Source of the DNA: an uncultured Sphingomonas sp.
GTDB lineage: Bacteria; Pseudomonadota; Alphaproteobacteria; Sphingomonadales; Sphingomonadaceae
Reading direction: 5' to 3'
Assembly: GCA_913775315.1 (NCBI GenBank)
Contig: CAJYIX010000037.1
Location: 62,001 to 126,000, forward strand
DNA: 64,000 nt
The notes beneath the pieces were generated by a model, which was not told the DNA's origin, did no database searches, and worked only from the letters and a program-made list of their open reading frames with translations. The translations under genes were made by a program, and so were the position numbers. Numbering within the stretch: the stretch's first letter is position 1; each line of letters opens with the position of its first letter. Of the stretch, positions 24,201 through 32,881 are shown one piece after another.

Positions 24201-24692
24201 ATGAGCGACGATCGCATTCGCTGGAGCGCCTCGACCGGCGCCTTCTACCGCCCCTCGATCCACGGCGAGGCGATCCCCGACGACGCCGTCGCCATCACCG
24301 ACAGCCGCCACGCGATGCTGCTCGAGGGGCAGGCCACCGGCCGCACGATCATCGCCGGCATGGTCGGCCGACCCGAGCTGGCCCCGCCGCGCCGGATCCG
24401 CGTCGGCGAGCTGCGCACCGCCGCGATCGCGGCGGTGAAGGGCGAGGCCGCCCGCCGGATCCTCGCCGTCGCCAGCCTCGAGCGGCAGTCGAACGACAAT
24501 GCGTTGATCGCGCTCGCCGCGCTCGACCCCGCGATCGACCGCGCGCCAATCGCCGCCGCGCTCGATCGCCGCCGCCGCATCGACGCGATCCGCGCCGCCT
24601 CCGACGCGCTCGAGACGCAGCTGGCGACCTGGGCGGCCGGCGCACTCACCGACATCGATGTCGCCGCCCTCGCTGGCTGGCCGAAGGAGTAG
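24201..24692 (+). CDS. tail fibre assembly-like protein
   Basis: 163 aa. N-terminal ~40 residues (RIRWSASTGAFYRPSIHGEAIPDDAVAI) have the WS-x-x-T-G-x-F-Y-x-x-x-I-H-G-x-x-I-P-x-D-A-V pattern of the N-terminus of tail fibre assembly chaperones. The rest is an Ala/Arg-rich helical region ending in LAGWPKE. It lies 1 bp after the fibre gene, where P2 has chaperone G. Chaperone for the fibre tip is inferred. Confidence 0.7.
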   Translation: MSDDRIRWSASTGAFYRPSIHGEAIPDDAVAITDSRHAMLLEGQATGRTIIAGMVGRPELAPPRRIRVGELRTAAIAAVKGEAARRILAVASLERQSNDNALIALAALDPAIDRAPIAAALDRRRRIDAIRAASDALETQLATWAAGALTDIDVAALAGWPKE

Positions 24693-24694
24693 CT

Positions 24695-26164
24695 ATGTCG
24701 AAGATCTCCGCCCTGCCGATCGTCGCGGCGCCGACCGGCGATGAGACCGTCGTGGTCCTCAAGGATGGCATTGCACAGCGCGCCGACCTTGCGGAGCTGA
24801 CCGCGCCGCTCGTCGCTGAAGCCTCCGCCGAGGCCGATCGCGCGGTAGCAGCGTCGAAGAAGGCAGAGACCGAAGTCGCCACGTCGCTTCGCGGCGGCGG
24901 CTCGCTCGTCAACTATGCGCTCGACGCGAACGCCCAGATCCTCCCGCTTGTCGTCAATCAGGAAACCGGCGCCGTGCTGCTCGGCTTCGACCTCGGCAAC
25001 AATGGCGCGATCGTCGGTCAATATGCCGAAGGCCCGATCAACGCCGTCATCTCGCCGTCGTTCAAGCAGTCGCTCCTCTATCGGTACGAGGCGGCGACCG
25101 ACACGATCATTCCGTTCTTCGTCGGCACCGATGGCGGGCTAATCCTAGGTTTCGACACGGTCGCGCAAAAGCTCGTCGGTGCGTTCGCCGCCGGAAATGG
25201 TGGCGGCGGCGGGTTGACGTCGCATACCCCCGCAAGTCCGAAGCTGGGTGTGCTCAACACCGGCCCGAACTGGACGGTCGAGCGCTCGGCCGCGCGCTTG
25301 CGGATGCAGCGACCGATCGCCGACGACAAGGATATGCGGTTCGCGACCCCGGCCGCGAAGGTCGGCATCCTTACCGATGCGCCGATCGTCGAGTTCGATC
25401 TCGCCTACACCAACCTGTTCACCGACAATACCAACCGGAAGTCGGTCGGTGTCGTGCTGGTCGATGGGGTCGAGCATTCGACTTTCACCCGCGCTGGCAC
25501 CGCGACCTTCACCGTGTCGCTCAACTTCGGCAGCGTGGCGTTCCGCCGCGTCGAAATCCTCTGGCCCTATGCCGACAGTCTCGACCTGATCGCGCTTCGC
25601 TATACCGCGGGCTATTCGGCGGAACCGATCCGCCCGCGACGTCGCACCTTCGTCCCCGCCGGCGACAGCATTTCGCAGATCTATACCGCCAACAAGACAA
25701 GCGAGGGGTGGCCCTATCTCCTCGCCGAGCAGCGCGGGCTTAATCTAGTCAACATGGGCTTCGGCTTCCGGCAGTCGATCGCCGCTGACGCGACGGCGCT
25801 CGCGGGGATCGACGCCGACTTCGTGACCCGGCTGATCGGCTACAACGACTTCGCGGCACAGCGCCCGCTGGCCGAGTTCCAGGCGAGCGAGCAAGCGTGG
25901 ATCACGAACATGCGCGCCGCTTTGCCCTATGCTCGGCTCGTCTACATCTCGCCGATCTATTCGACCTCGAACAACGCGATCTCGCTTAGCAGCTATCGTG
26001 CCGCCGGCCGCGCAGCCTTCGACGCCGTGGCAGACCCGAACAGCGTCTTCGTCGATGGCCTGACGCTCATGACGAACAGCGCCAACCGGCTCGTCGACGG
26101 CATCCATCCCAATGCGCTCGGCGCGGCTGAAATGGCCGCCGCGCTTGCCGCCTACATCAAGTGA
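24695..26164 (+). CDS. tail-associated protein with C-terminal SGNH hydrolase domain
   Basis: 489 aa. The N-terminal ~170 residues form a virion-attachment-like part (MSKISALPIVAAPTGDETVVVLKDG is common in tail fibre/adaptor proteins), followed by a Gly-rich linker. The C-terminal ~200 residues are an SGNH/GDSL hydrolase: block I VPAGDSIS with catalytic Ser, and block V DGIHPN with Asp and His. Such domains deacetylate surface polysaccharides. Together with the gpH fibre it suggests enzymatic recognition of a capsule or O-antigen. Confidence 0.82.
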   Translation: MSKISALPIVAAPTGDETVVVLKDGIAQRADLAELTAPLVAEASAEADRAVAASKKAETEVATSLRGGGSLVNYALDANAQILPLVVNQETGAVLLGFDLGNNGAIVGQYAEGPINAVISPSFKQSLLYRYEAATDTIIPFFVGTDGGLILGFDTVAQKLVGAFAAGNGGGGGLTSHTPASPKLGVLNTGPNWTVERSAARLRMQRPIADDKDMRFATPAAKVGILTDAPIVEFDLAYTNLFTDNTNRKSVGVVLVDGVEHSTFTRAGTATFTVSLNFGSVAFRRVEILWPYADSLDLIALRYTAGYSAEPIRPRRRTFVPAGDSISQIYTANKTSEGWPYLLAEQRGLNLVNMGFGFRQSIAADATALAGIDADFVTRLIGYNDFAAQRPLAEFQASEQAWITNMRAALPYARLVYISPIYSTSNNAISLSSYRAAGRAAFDAVADPNSVFVDGLTLMTNSANRLVDGIHPNALGAAEMAAALAAYIK

Positions 26165-26173
26165 GGCTCAACC

Positions 26174-27148
26174 ATGGCGATCAACATCCCCCTCGTTCTC
26201 GTCCCCGCCGCCGCCGCGACCGGCAGCGGCCTCATTCTCGATCTTCCTGCCAAGGCGCAGCAGATGCTCGAAACCACCGTCGAGAAGGAAGCGGTCGGGC
26301 ACTGGCTGCTCGGCGCTGATAACCCGACCCACGCCGATCTCGTTGCGCGGCAGTCGCTGCGCCGCTTCAAGATCGTCTCGATCAACAATGGTGGGGCGGG
26401 CTATACGAGCGCGCCGAATGTCGCCTTCACCGCGCCGGGTATGACCGGCATCGCCGTCCTTAATGGCGGCGCCGTCTCGGCCGTGTTCATCACCAATCAC
26501 GGCGACGACGATACGGTCGGCACGGTCAGCTTCGCCGGCGGCGGCGGTGCGGGCGCCGCGGGCACCGTCTATATCGCCGGCGCCCCTACGCTGGCCGCCG
26601 GCAGCCTCGCCCTCGCATCCTCGATCGGCGCGCTGCCCAACGGCCTCTTGTCGCCGATCGCGCTCACCACCAACCAGACGATCGCCGCGGTCTTCCGCCG
26701 GCCGGGCGCCGACAATCGGTCGGTATTCGGGCGCTGGTCGAACCGGCCGATCGGCCCGGCGTCCGATCACGGCATGCTGTTCGGCCGGATCGGCGCCACC
26801 TATCAGGCGTCGAGCCACATCACCGCCAACCCCTATTACTCGATCCAGGCGGTCGCACCGCCGGGTAATAGCGGCGATTGGGTCTTCGGCGCCGTGACGC
26901 ACACCCCCGACAAGCGCACCGTCTTCTGGGGCGGCGGCAACACCTATTCGGCCGCCGTCGCGCTGACGCTGCCTGAGCCGGCCTCCCAACGCGGCATCGT
27001 GGTGGGCGCCGCCGACGTCACCTATTCGGGGGGCATCGAGATCGCCGAGCTGATCGTCATCAATCGCGCGGTCGGCGCAGCCGAACTGGGCATGATCTAC
27101 AACCGCAGCAAGAAGCGGATGGCGGCGCGCGGTATCGTGACCGTCTGA
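26174..27148 (+). CDS. tail fibre/accessory protein of unknown type
   Basis: 324 aa. The N-terminus is hydrophobic (INIPLVLVPAAAATG). A central segment FKIVSINNGGAGYTSAPNVAF...GTVSFAGGGGAGAAGTVYI is a Gly-rich beta repeat common in fibres. The C-terminal ~160 residues (aromatic-rich, ending in EIAELIVINRAVGAAELGMIYN) resemble a concanavalin/LamG-type jelly-roll. Located with the fibre genes, so binding of a surface glycan is likely. No ribosome binding site stands out. Confidence 0.65.
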   Translation: MAINIPLVLVPAAAATGSGLILDLPAKAQQMLETTVEKEAVGHWLLGADNPTHADLVARQSLRRFKIVSINNGGAGYTSAPNVAFTAPGMTGIAVLNGGAVSAVFITNHGDDDTVGTVSFAGGGGAGAAGTVYIAGAPTLAAGSLALASSIGALPNGLLSPIALTTNQTIAAVFRRPGADNRSVFGRWSNRPIGPASDHGMLFGRIGATYQASSHITANPYYSIQAVAPPGNSGDWVFGAVTHTPDKRTVFWGGGNTYSAAVALTLPEPASQRGIVVGAADVTYSGGIEIAELIVINRAVGAAELGMIYNRSKKRMAARGIVTV

Positions 27149-27162
27149 TCCGTCCGCGCCAT

Positions 27163-27185
27163 CCGGTAGAGACGCGCTCGAACGG
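27163..27185. promoter_or_regulatory. late-dyad element, copy 3 (upstream of V)
   Basis: Half sites CCGGTAGAG and CTCGAACGG around ACGCG; the whole element plus flanks matches copies 1 and 2 best when read on the minus strand. The centre at 27174 is 44 bp before the V ATG. The core dyad fits CCGNTNGAG-N5-CTCNANCGG without exception. Confidence 0.62.
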
Positions 27186-27217
27186 ATCACGCCGTCGCAC
27201 GCTTGCGAGGCTTCTGC

Positions 27218-27778
27218 ATGGTCGGCGGGATGACCGAACCCGCCGACCTTCCCCGCCTTCTGGGCGACCTCCTGTCGATCGGCATCGTCGCGTCCGTCGA
27301 TCTCGCCGCCGGCGAGGCAGTGGTCGAGATCGGCGAAATCAGTCTTCCCGGCATCAAATGGGCGACCGGCCGCGCCGGCGCTGCGCGCATCTGGTGCCCG
27401 CCCGCGGTCGGCGAACAGGTGCTCGTCGCCTCGCCGGAGGGCGACCTCGAGGGCGGTCTGATCGTCGCCAGCCTCAGTTACGAGCGCTTTCCATCGCCGG
27501 CCGGCGACGCCTCGACCGTCGTCGCGTTCGAGGATGGCACCACGCTTGCCTACGACCCCGGCGCGGCCGAGTTGACCGCGATCGTCGCCGGCGGCACCGC
27601 GCGGATCTCCGCGCCCGCCGGCATCACGCTTATCGGCCCGCTCAAGGTCGAGGGCGACGTCGCGATCGCTGGCAAGCTCGATGCGACCGGCGACGTCGTC
27701 GGCGCGGGCAAGAGCCTCAAGGATCACAAGCATACTGCCGTCGCCGCAGGGCAGGCGCTGTCGGGGCCGCCGGCATGA
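27218..27778 (+). CDS. V: baseplate spike protein (P2 gpV)
   Basis: 186 aa. The OB-fold region (LLSIGIVASVDLAAGEAVVEIG, LPGIKWATGRAGAARIWCPPAVGEQVLVASPEGD) leads into the triple-stranded beta-helix of the membrane-piercing spike (KVEGDVAIAGKLDATGDVVGAGKSLKDHKH), ending in the His-rich iron-binding apex. Start at 27218 follows GAGG at 7 bp; ATG 27230 is an alternative. In P2, V follows S; here it comes after the fibre genes. Confidence 0.9.
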   Translation: MVGGMTEPADLPRLLGDLLSIGIVASVDLAAGEAVVEIGEISLPGIKWATGRAGAARIWCPPAVGEQVLVASPEGDLEGGLIVASLSYERFPSPAGDASTVVAFEDGTTLAYDPGAAELTAIVAGGTARISAPAGITLIGPLKVEGDVAIAGKLDATGDVVGAGKSLKDHKHTAVAAGQALSGPPA

Positions 27779-28137
27779 ACGGCATGGATCGCCGCACCGG
27801 CGCGCGCCTCGAGGGCGTCGATCATCTGCGCCAGTCGATCGAGGACGTGCTCGGCACGCCGGTCGGCACGCGTTGTTGCCGCCGCGATTACGGCAGTCTC
27901 GTACCGCAGCTGCTCGACCAGCCCAACAACGCGCTCGGCCGCATGCGGATCTTCGCCGCCGCCGCGCACGCGCTCCTGCGGCAGGAGGAGCGCTGCCGCC
28001 TCGAGCAGCTGACGCTCGAGCCCGGCGAGACGCCGCAGTCGGCCGTGCTGCGCCTACGCGGCCGGCGCACCGATGGCGCCCGATCGCCCTTCGATTTCCC
28101 CGTCACCGTCCGCGCGCGCAGCGCGCCTCTCGTCTGA
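27775..28137 (+). CDS. W: baseplate assembly protein W (P2 gpW / T4 gp25-like)
   Basis: 120 aa. MDRRTGARLEGVDHLRQSIEDVLGTPVGTRCCRRDYGS matches the gp25/W lysozyme-like fold, with R-x-x-Y-G-S-x-x-x-x-x-L-D-x-P-x-N. It joins the wedge and initiates sheath assembly. ATGA overlap with V. Confidence 0.92.
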   Translation: MNGMDRRTGARLEGVDHLRQSIEDVLGTPVGTRCCRRDYGSLVPQLLDQPNNALGRMRIFAAAAHALLRQEERCRLEQLTLEPGETPQSAVLRLRGRRTDGARSPFDFPVTVRARSAPLV

Positions 28138-28148
28138 AAGGATCCTCT

Positions 28149-29312
28149 ATGTTCGCTCACGGCATTCAGGTTCGCGAGGTCGCCCGCCAGCCCCGCGCGC
28201 TCCGCACCATCGCCACCGCCATCATCGGCCTCGTCGCAACCGCGCCCGACGCCGTCGCCGGTGCCTTCCCGCTCGACAAGCCCGTCAAGGTGACGAGCCT
28301 GCGCGACGCGATCGAGAAGGCGGGCGCGACCGGCACGCTCGCCCCCGCGCTGCGCGCGATCGCCGCCCAGGCGAACGCGACCGTCGTCGTCGTGCGCGTG
28401 GCGCCCGGTAACGATGCCGCCGGGACCGACGCCGCCGTCATCGGCGCCGACGCCGCCGGGGTGAAGACCGGCATGCAGGCGCTGCTCACCGCGCAGGCCC
28501 AAATAGGGCTTCAGCCGCGGATCATCGGCGCCCCCGGCCTCGACACGCAGCCGGTCACGACCGCGCTGACCCTTGTCGGCAAGAAGCTGCGCGCGATGGT
28601 CTATGCCGCGGCGATCGGCGACGATATCGACGAGGCGGCCGCCTATCGCGAGAATTTCGAGGCGCGCGAACTGATGCTGCTGTGGCCCGGCGTCACCGCG
28701 CCGGCGCCCGTCACCGGGATCAGCACGCCCGCTCCCGTCGCCGCGGTCGCGATGGGCGCACGCGCCGCGATCGACGAGGCGCAGGGCTGGCACAAGACGA
28801 TCTCGAACGTCGCGCTGGGCGGCATCGACGGTCTGACCGCCGGCGTGACCTTCGACGTGCAGGATCCCGGCTGCGACGCCAACATCCTCAATGCCGCCCA
28901 GGTGACGACGATCGTCCGCATCGGCGATGCCTTTCGTTTCTGGGGCAACCGCACGGCGGCCGATCCGACGAGCGACTTCACCTTCGAAAGCGCCACCCGC
29001 ACCGCGCAGATCCTCGCCGACAGCGTCGCGATCGGGCTCGTCTGGGCGCTCGACAAGCCGCTGCTGCCCAGCCTCGCCCGCGACATCGTCGAGAAGATCA
29101 ACGGCAAGTTTGCTGAAGAGAAGCGCGCCGGCCGCATCATCGGTGCCGAGGCCGAGTTCCTCACCGACAAGAACCCGGTCGAGGCGCTGAAGGCCGGGCA
29201 GCTGACGATCAGCTACCGCTACACGCCCGTTCCCCCGCTGGAGGCGCTCGGCCTCGAGCAGGAAATCACCGACGAGTTCCTCGCCGACTTCGCGACCCTC
29301 GTCGCCGCCTGA
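28149..29312 (+). CDS. FI: contractile tail sheath protein (P2 gpFI)
   Basis: 387 aa. It starts FAHGIQVREVARQPRALRTIATAIIGLVATAPDA, the classical sheath N-terminus. The C-terminal YRYTPVPPLEALGLEQEITDEFL strand segment exchanges between subunits. AAAGGATC precedes the ATG. Contracts to drive the tube through the envelope. Confidence 0.94.
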   Translation: MFAHGIQVREVARQPRALRTIATAIIGLVATAPDAVAGAFPLDKPVKVTSLRDAIEKAGATGTLAPALRAIAAQANATVVVVRVAPGNDAAGTDAAVIGADAAGVKTGMQALLTAQAQIGLQPRIIGAPGLDTQPVTTALTLVGKKLRAMVYAAAIGDDIDEAAAYRENFEARELMLLWPGVTAPAPVTGISTPAPVAAVAMGARAAIDEAQGWHKTISNVALGGIDGLTAGVTFDVQDPGCDANILNAAQVTTIVRIGDAFRFWGNRTAADPTSDFTFESATRTAQILADSVAIGLVWALDKPLLPSLARDIVEKINGKFAEEKRAGRIIGAEAEFLTDKNPVEALKAGQLTISYRYTPVPPLEALGLEQEITDEFLADFATLVAA

Positions 29313-29356
29313 TCGGCCACCCCGCTTCCCCGCTCTCTTCCTGAAGGATCTTCGCC

Positions 29357-29869
29357 ATGGCGTTCCCGTCCAAGCTCAAGCAGATGGCCCTCTACAACGA
29401 GGGCGTCTGGCTCGCCGAAACCGTCTCGATCACCGTCCCCAAGCTGACCCGCAAGCTCGAGGAGGTTCGCACCGGCGGCATGAACCGCCCGATCAAGGTC
29501 GACATGGGCGGCGAGGCTCTGGAGATGGAGGCGACCTATGGTGGCCCCGTCCGTGCCGTCCTCGAGCAGGCCGGGCAACTCAACCTCGCCGGCATCCAGC
29601 AGCGCTTCGTCGGCTCGTTCCAGAACGACGACACCGGCGCGATCGATCAGGTCGAGATTGTCGTGCGCGGCCGCCACGAGGAGATCGACATGGGCGACTG
29701 GAAGCCCGGCGACGACAGCGAGTTCAAGGTGAAGAGCGCGCTCAGCTACTACAAGCTGCTCTGGAACGGCGTCCGCGTCATCGAATCTGATCCGCTCGGC
29801 ATGGTCGAGTTCATGGGCGGGGTCGACATGATGGCCGGCCATCGCCGCGCGCTTGGGCTGGGCTTCTAA
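29357..29869 (+). CDS. FII: tail tube protein (P2 gpFII)
   Basis: 170 aa. Conserved start FPSKLKQMALYNEGVWLAETVSITVPKL, a middle GGMNRPIKVDMGGEALEME, and a late LWNGVRVIESDPLGMVEFMGG. Forms the inner tube. Ribosome binding site GAAGGATC. Confidence 0.94.
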   Translation: MAFPSKLKQMALYNEGVWLAETVSITVPKLTRKLEEVRTGGMNRPIKVDMGGEALEMEATYGGPVRAVLEQAGQLNLAGIQQRFVGSFQNDDTGAIDQVEIVVRGRHEEIDMGDWKPGDDSEFKVKSALSYYKLLWNGVRVIESDPLGMVEFMGGVDMMAGHRRALGLGF

Positions 29870-29916
29870 CGCCCGGCCCGCCGCCACTCTCCTCTACCCT
29901 CACCGGGATTGCCGAC

Positions 29917-30246
29917 ATGACCGATCCGAATCCGAACCCCGCCCCGACCAGCGTCAAGATGACGCTCGAGCACGACATCAAGGCGGGCGACACCGTCATT
30001 CATCCCGCCGGGACCGAGATCCTCGTTACGAAGCCGATGGGCGGTGCGCTGCGCGGTGCCAACCTGGGCGGCCTCGTCCGCATGGACTTCGACCAGATCG
30101 CGATGGTCGCGCCGCGCGTGACCATGCCGCCGCTCGTCGCTGGCCTGCCCAACGTCGATCCGGCGGACGTGATGCAGCTTGGCGGGATCCTCGTCGATTT
30201 TTTGCTGCCGACTGCCGCGAAGGAGGCGCTCTTCCCGAGCGCGTAG
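29917..30246 (+). CDS. E: tail assembly protein E (P2 gpE)
   Basis: 109 aa. The DUF/E-like core is LEHDIKAGDTVIHPAGTEILVTKPMGGALRGANLGGLV. In P2 this chaperone and its frameshift extension E+E' help tail assembly around the tape measure. The slippery heptamer T-TTT-TTG lies near its 3' end. Confidence 0.88.
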   Translation: MTDPNPNPAPTSVKMTLEHDIKAGDTVIHPAGTEILVTKPMGGALRGANLGGLVRMDFDQIAMVAPRVTMPPLVAGLPNVDPADVMQLGGILVDFLLPTAAKEALFPSA

Positions 30247-30371
30247 AGGACGCGATGGCGGACATCGCCTTCGTCTTCCATTGGCCGCCCGGCGCCATGA
30301 ATGACCTTTCGGTCGCCGACCTGATGCAGTGGCGCGCCCAAGCGGCCCGCCGGCATAATCCGAAGGACTGA
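29917..30371 (+). CDS. E+E': E+E' tail assembly fusion by -1 ribosomal frameshift
   Basis: Ribosomes that slip -1 on T-TTT-TTG (30198-30204, in the zero frame as GAT TTT TTG) continue through the E stop and end at 30371. They add about 55 residues (…ERVEDAMADIAFVFHWPPGAM…) containing the FHWPP-x-x-x-x-x-L motif typical of GpE'. The fusion is about 151 aa, close to P2 E+E' (142). An ATG at 30255 in the same frame is probably not needed. Confidence 0.85.
30198..30204 (+). promoter_or_regulatory. programmed -1 frameshift slippery site
   Basis: Heptamer TTTTTTG in the register X-XXY-YYZ of the E frame, the same heptamer used by P2 E. It is the only T-run in an otherwise very GC-rich gene, which argues for selection. 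Confidence 0.85.
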
Positions 30372-30374
30372 CCC

Positions 30375-32879
30375 TTGGACCGCAACATGCGCATCCGGTT
30401 GCTGATTGAGGCGGGCGACCGCGCGACCCGCCCCCTGCGCTCGATCGCGGGGGGCGGACGTGAGGCGGCGGACGCGCTGAAGACGACGCGCGACCGGCTG
30501 AAGGCGCTCGATGCCGAGGCGCGCACGCTCGACGGCTTCCGCCGCGCCGGGCAGGCGCTGCGCGACACGCGGCAACAGGCCGATCAGACGCGCGCCAAGG
30601 TCGAGGCGCTCGGCCGCGAGATCTCGGCGACCGCCGAACCGCCCAAGAAGCTGACCCGCGAGTTCGAGAAGGCGCGGCGCGAACTGCATCAACTCGAGGC
30701 GGCGGAGAGCAAGCAGCGCGCCGAGCTCCAGCGCTGCCGCGCCGAGCTGCGCGCCGCAGCCCCCGATGTCGGCAACCTGACGCAGCATCAGCGCGACCTC
30801 GCCCGGCGCACCGACGAGGCGAACCGCGAGCTGTCCGAACAGACGCGTCGCGTCCATCAGCTCGACGATCGCGCGCGTCGGATGTCGACCGCACGCGGCA
30901 ACTTCGATCGTAACATGAACCGGGCGACCGGACTCGCCGCAAGCGGCGCCGCCGGCATCGGCACCGCGGCGGCGGTCGGCGCGCCGATCCTCCAGTCGGT
31001 GAAGGCTGCGCAGGATTTCCAGTCGCGCATGACCGACATCGCACAGAAGGCGAACCTGTCGCGCGCCGACGCCGAGAAGATGGGCGCGGGCATCCTGCTC
31101 GCGGCCAAAGCCGCGAACCAGCTCCCGACCGCGCTTCAGGACGGCATCGACACGCTGGCCGGCTTCGGCATGGATCCGCGGCAGGCGGCCGAGATGATGC
31201 GCCCGATCGGGCGCGCGGCAACCGCTTACAAGGCTGAGATCGCCGACCTCTCGGCCGCGGCCTTCGCGGCGAACGACAACCTCAAGGTCCCGGTCGCACA
31301 GACCGGCCGCATGATCGACGCAATGGCCGCGGCGGGGAAGGCCGGCGCGTTCGAGATGCGCGACATGGCGCAGTATTTCCCGCAGTTCACCGCTGCCTAT
31401 CAGGGGCTCGGCCAGACCGGCGTGCGCGCCGGTGCCGACCTTGCCGCCGCCGCCCAGATCACGCGCAAGGGAGCGGGCGATTCCGCGACCGCCGCGACCA
31501 ATCTCGCCAACGTGCTTCAGAAGATCAACGCGCCGACGACGGTGAAGGCGTTCGAGAAGATGGGCGTCGATCTGCCCGCCGCGCTGAAGCGCATGTATCA
31601 GGAGGGCAAAACGCCGATCGAGGCGATCGCCGAGCTGACCAACAAGACGCTGAAGGGCGACCTGAGCCGCATCGGCTATCTGTTCGAGGATGCCCAGGTG
31701 CAGCAGGGCCTGCGCCCGCTCATTCAGAACATGGGCGAATACCGGCGCATCCGCGCCGAGGCGATCGCCGCGGCGCAGGCGAACAACACGACCGATCGCG
31801 ACTTCGAAGAGCGGATGAACGATTCAGGCGAGGCGTCGAAGCAACTCGCCGTCCGCGCGCAGGTGCTGGCGGTCGCACTTGGGTCTAAGCTGATCCCGGC
31901 AATGGACACGGCCGCTCGCTATGGCTCGGCGTTCGCCGACTGGATCGGCGACATCGCCACCCGTTACCCCAACGCGACCAAGGCAGTGATGATCGGCGTC
32001 GCCGGTTTCGCCGCGTTGTTCGCCGTGCTCGGCGGCGGCGCCATCGTCATCGCCGGTCTCGTCGCCCCGTTCGCTGCGCTTTCCTTTGCCGCCGGCGCGC
32101 TCGGCATCGGCCTCCTGCCGGTAATCGGCATCGCGCTCGCGGTCGTTGCCGGTATCGTCGCGGTCGGCGCCGCTGCCTACCTCGTCTATTCTAAGTGGGA
32201 CACGATCGTCGCTCGGTGGAACGGCCTCAACGCCAATGTCCGCGCCGACATTGCCGCGGTGCGGGGCGCGGTCGGGGCGTTCGTCGGCTATGTCGTCGAT
32301 CGCTGGAACGCGCTCAATGCCCGCGTCGGCGCCAATATCGGCGCGCTTCGGGCCTATCTCGCCTCGCTTCCCGGCATGTTCGTCCAGCTCGGCAGCGACA
32401 TGATCGGCGGCCTCATCCGCGGCATCCTCGGCAACCTTGCAGCGCTCAAGAGGACGATCGTCGGTGCCGCCAGTGCCGCCGCCGACTGGTTCAAGCAGCG
32501 GCTCGGCATCCGCTCGCCGAGCCGCGTCTTCATGGGCTTCGGCGGGCATATCGTCGATGGGCTGACGAACGGCATTGCCGCGCAGGAAAGCGAGCCCGTC
32601 CGCCGCATGACGGCGCTGTCGCGTCGGCTGTCGGCCGCGATCGTCACGACCGGCGCCGCGCCGGCGCTGGCGATGGGCACCGGCGGCGCACCGCCCGGCG
32701 GCGCGGGAGGCAGTGCGCCCGCCGCGGTCCACTATCACACCTGGCACGTCGTCCAGAAGGACGGCCAAAGCGCCGAAGATCTGGCGCGCACGATCGCCGA
32801 CGAGTTCGACCGCCGCGGTCGCGAGCAGGCCGCCGCCTCGCGCTCGAGCCTGTCCGACCTCGACGAATGGGGGAGCTGA
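30375..32879 (+). CDS. T: tape measure protein (P2 gpT)
   Basis: 834 aa, TTG start with GAAGGA 7 bp upstream. The first ~170 residues are a long charged coiled coil. The central TP901-type domain (QDFQSRMTDIAQKANLSRADAEKMG...) follows. A hydrophobic stretch lies at about 535-600 (MIGVAGFAALFAVLGGGAIV and onward). The C-terminal ~170 residues include the GGLIRGILGNLAALKRTIVG and LGIRSPSRVF segments typical of tape measures. It sets tail length and leaves first during ejection. Confidence 0.93.
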   Translation: MDRNMRIRLLIEAGDRATRPLRSIAGGGREAADALKTTRDRLKALDAEARTLDGFRRAGQALRDTRQQADQTRAKVEALGREISATAEPPKKLTREFEKARRELHQLEAAESKQRAELQRCRAELRAAAPDVGNLTQHQRDLARRTDEANRELSEQTRRVHQLDDRARRMSTARGNFDRNMNRATGLAASGAAGIGTAAAVGAPILQSVKAAQDFQSRMTDIAQKANLSRADAEKMGAGILLAAKAANQLPTALQDGIDTLAGFGMDPRQAAEMMRPIGRAATAYKAEIADLSAAAFAANDNLKVPVAQTGRMIDAMAAAGKAGAFEMRDMAQYFPQFTAAYQGLGQTGVRAGADLAAAAQITRKGAGDSATAATNLANVLQKINAPTTVKAFEKMGVDLPAALKRMYQEGKTPIEAIAELTNKTLKGDLSRIGYLFEDAQVQQGLRPLIQNMGEYRRIRAEAIAAAQANNTTDRDFEERMNDSGEASKQLAVRAQVLAVALGSKLIPAMDTAARYGSAFADWIGDIATRYPNATKAVMIGVAGFAALFAVLGGGAIVIAGLVAPFAALSFAAGALGIGLLPVIGIALAVVAGIVAVGAAAYLVYSKWDTIVARWNGLNANVRADIAAVRGAVGAFVGYVVDRWNALNARVGANIGALRAYLASLPGMFVQLGSDMIGGLIRGILGNLAALKRTIVGAASAAADWFKQRLGIRSPSRVFMGFGGHIVDGLTNGIAAQESEPVRRMTALSRRLSAAIVTTGAAPALAMGTGGAPPGGAGGSAPAAVHYHTWHVVQKDGQSAEDLARTIADEFDRRGREQAAASRSSLSDLDEWGS

Positions 32880-32881
32880 CG

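Noticed and set aside
21105-27185. Invertible tail-fibre cassette
   Set aside because: Dyads 2 and 3 are inverted and flank the block, but the core is itself a dyad, a third copy lies at 11.2 kb, no invertase gene is nearby, and inversion would break the late operon. Kept only as an alternative.
29853-30196. Separate gene in the -1 frame before the slippery site
   Set aside because: It is Arg/Asp-rich shadow of gene E. Only the part after the heptamer is E'.
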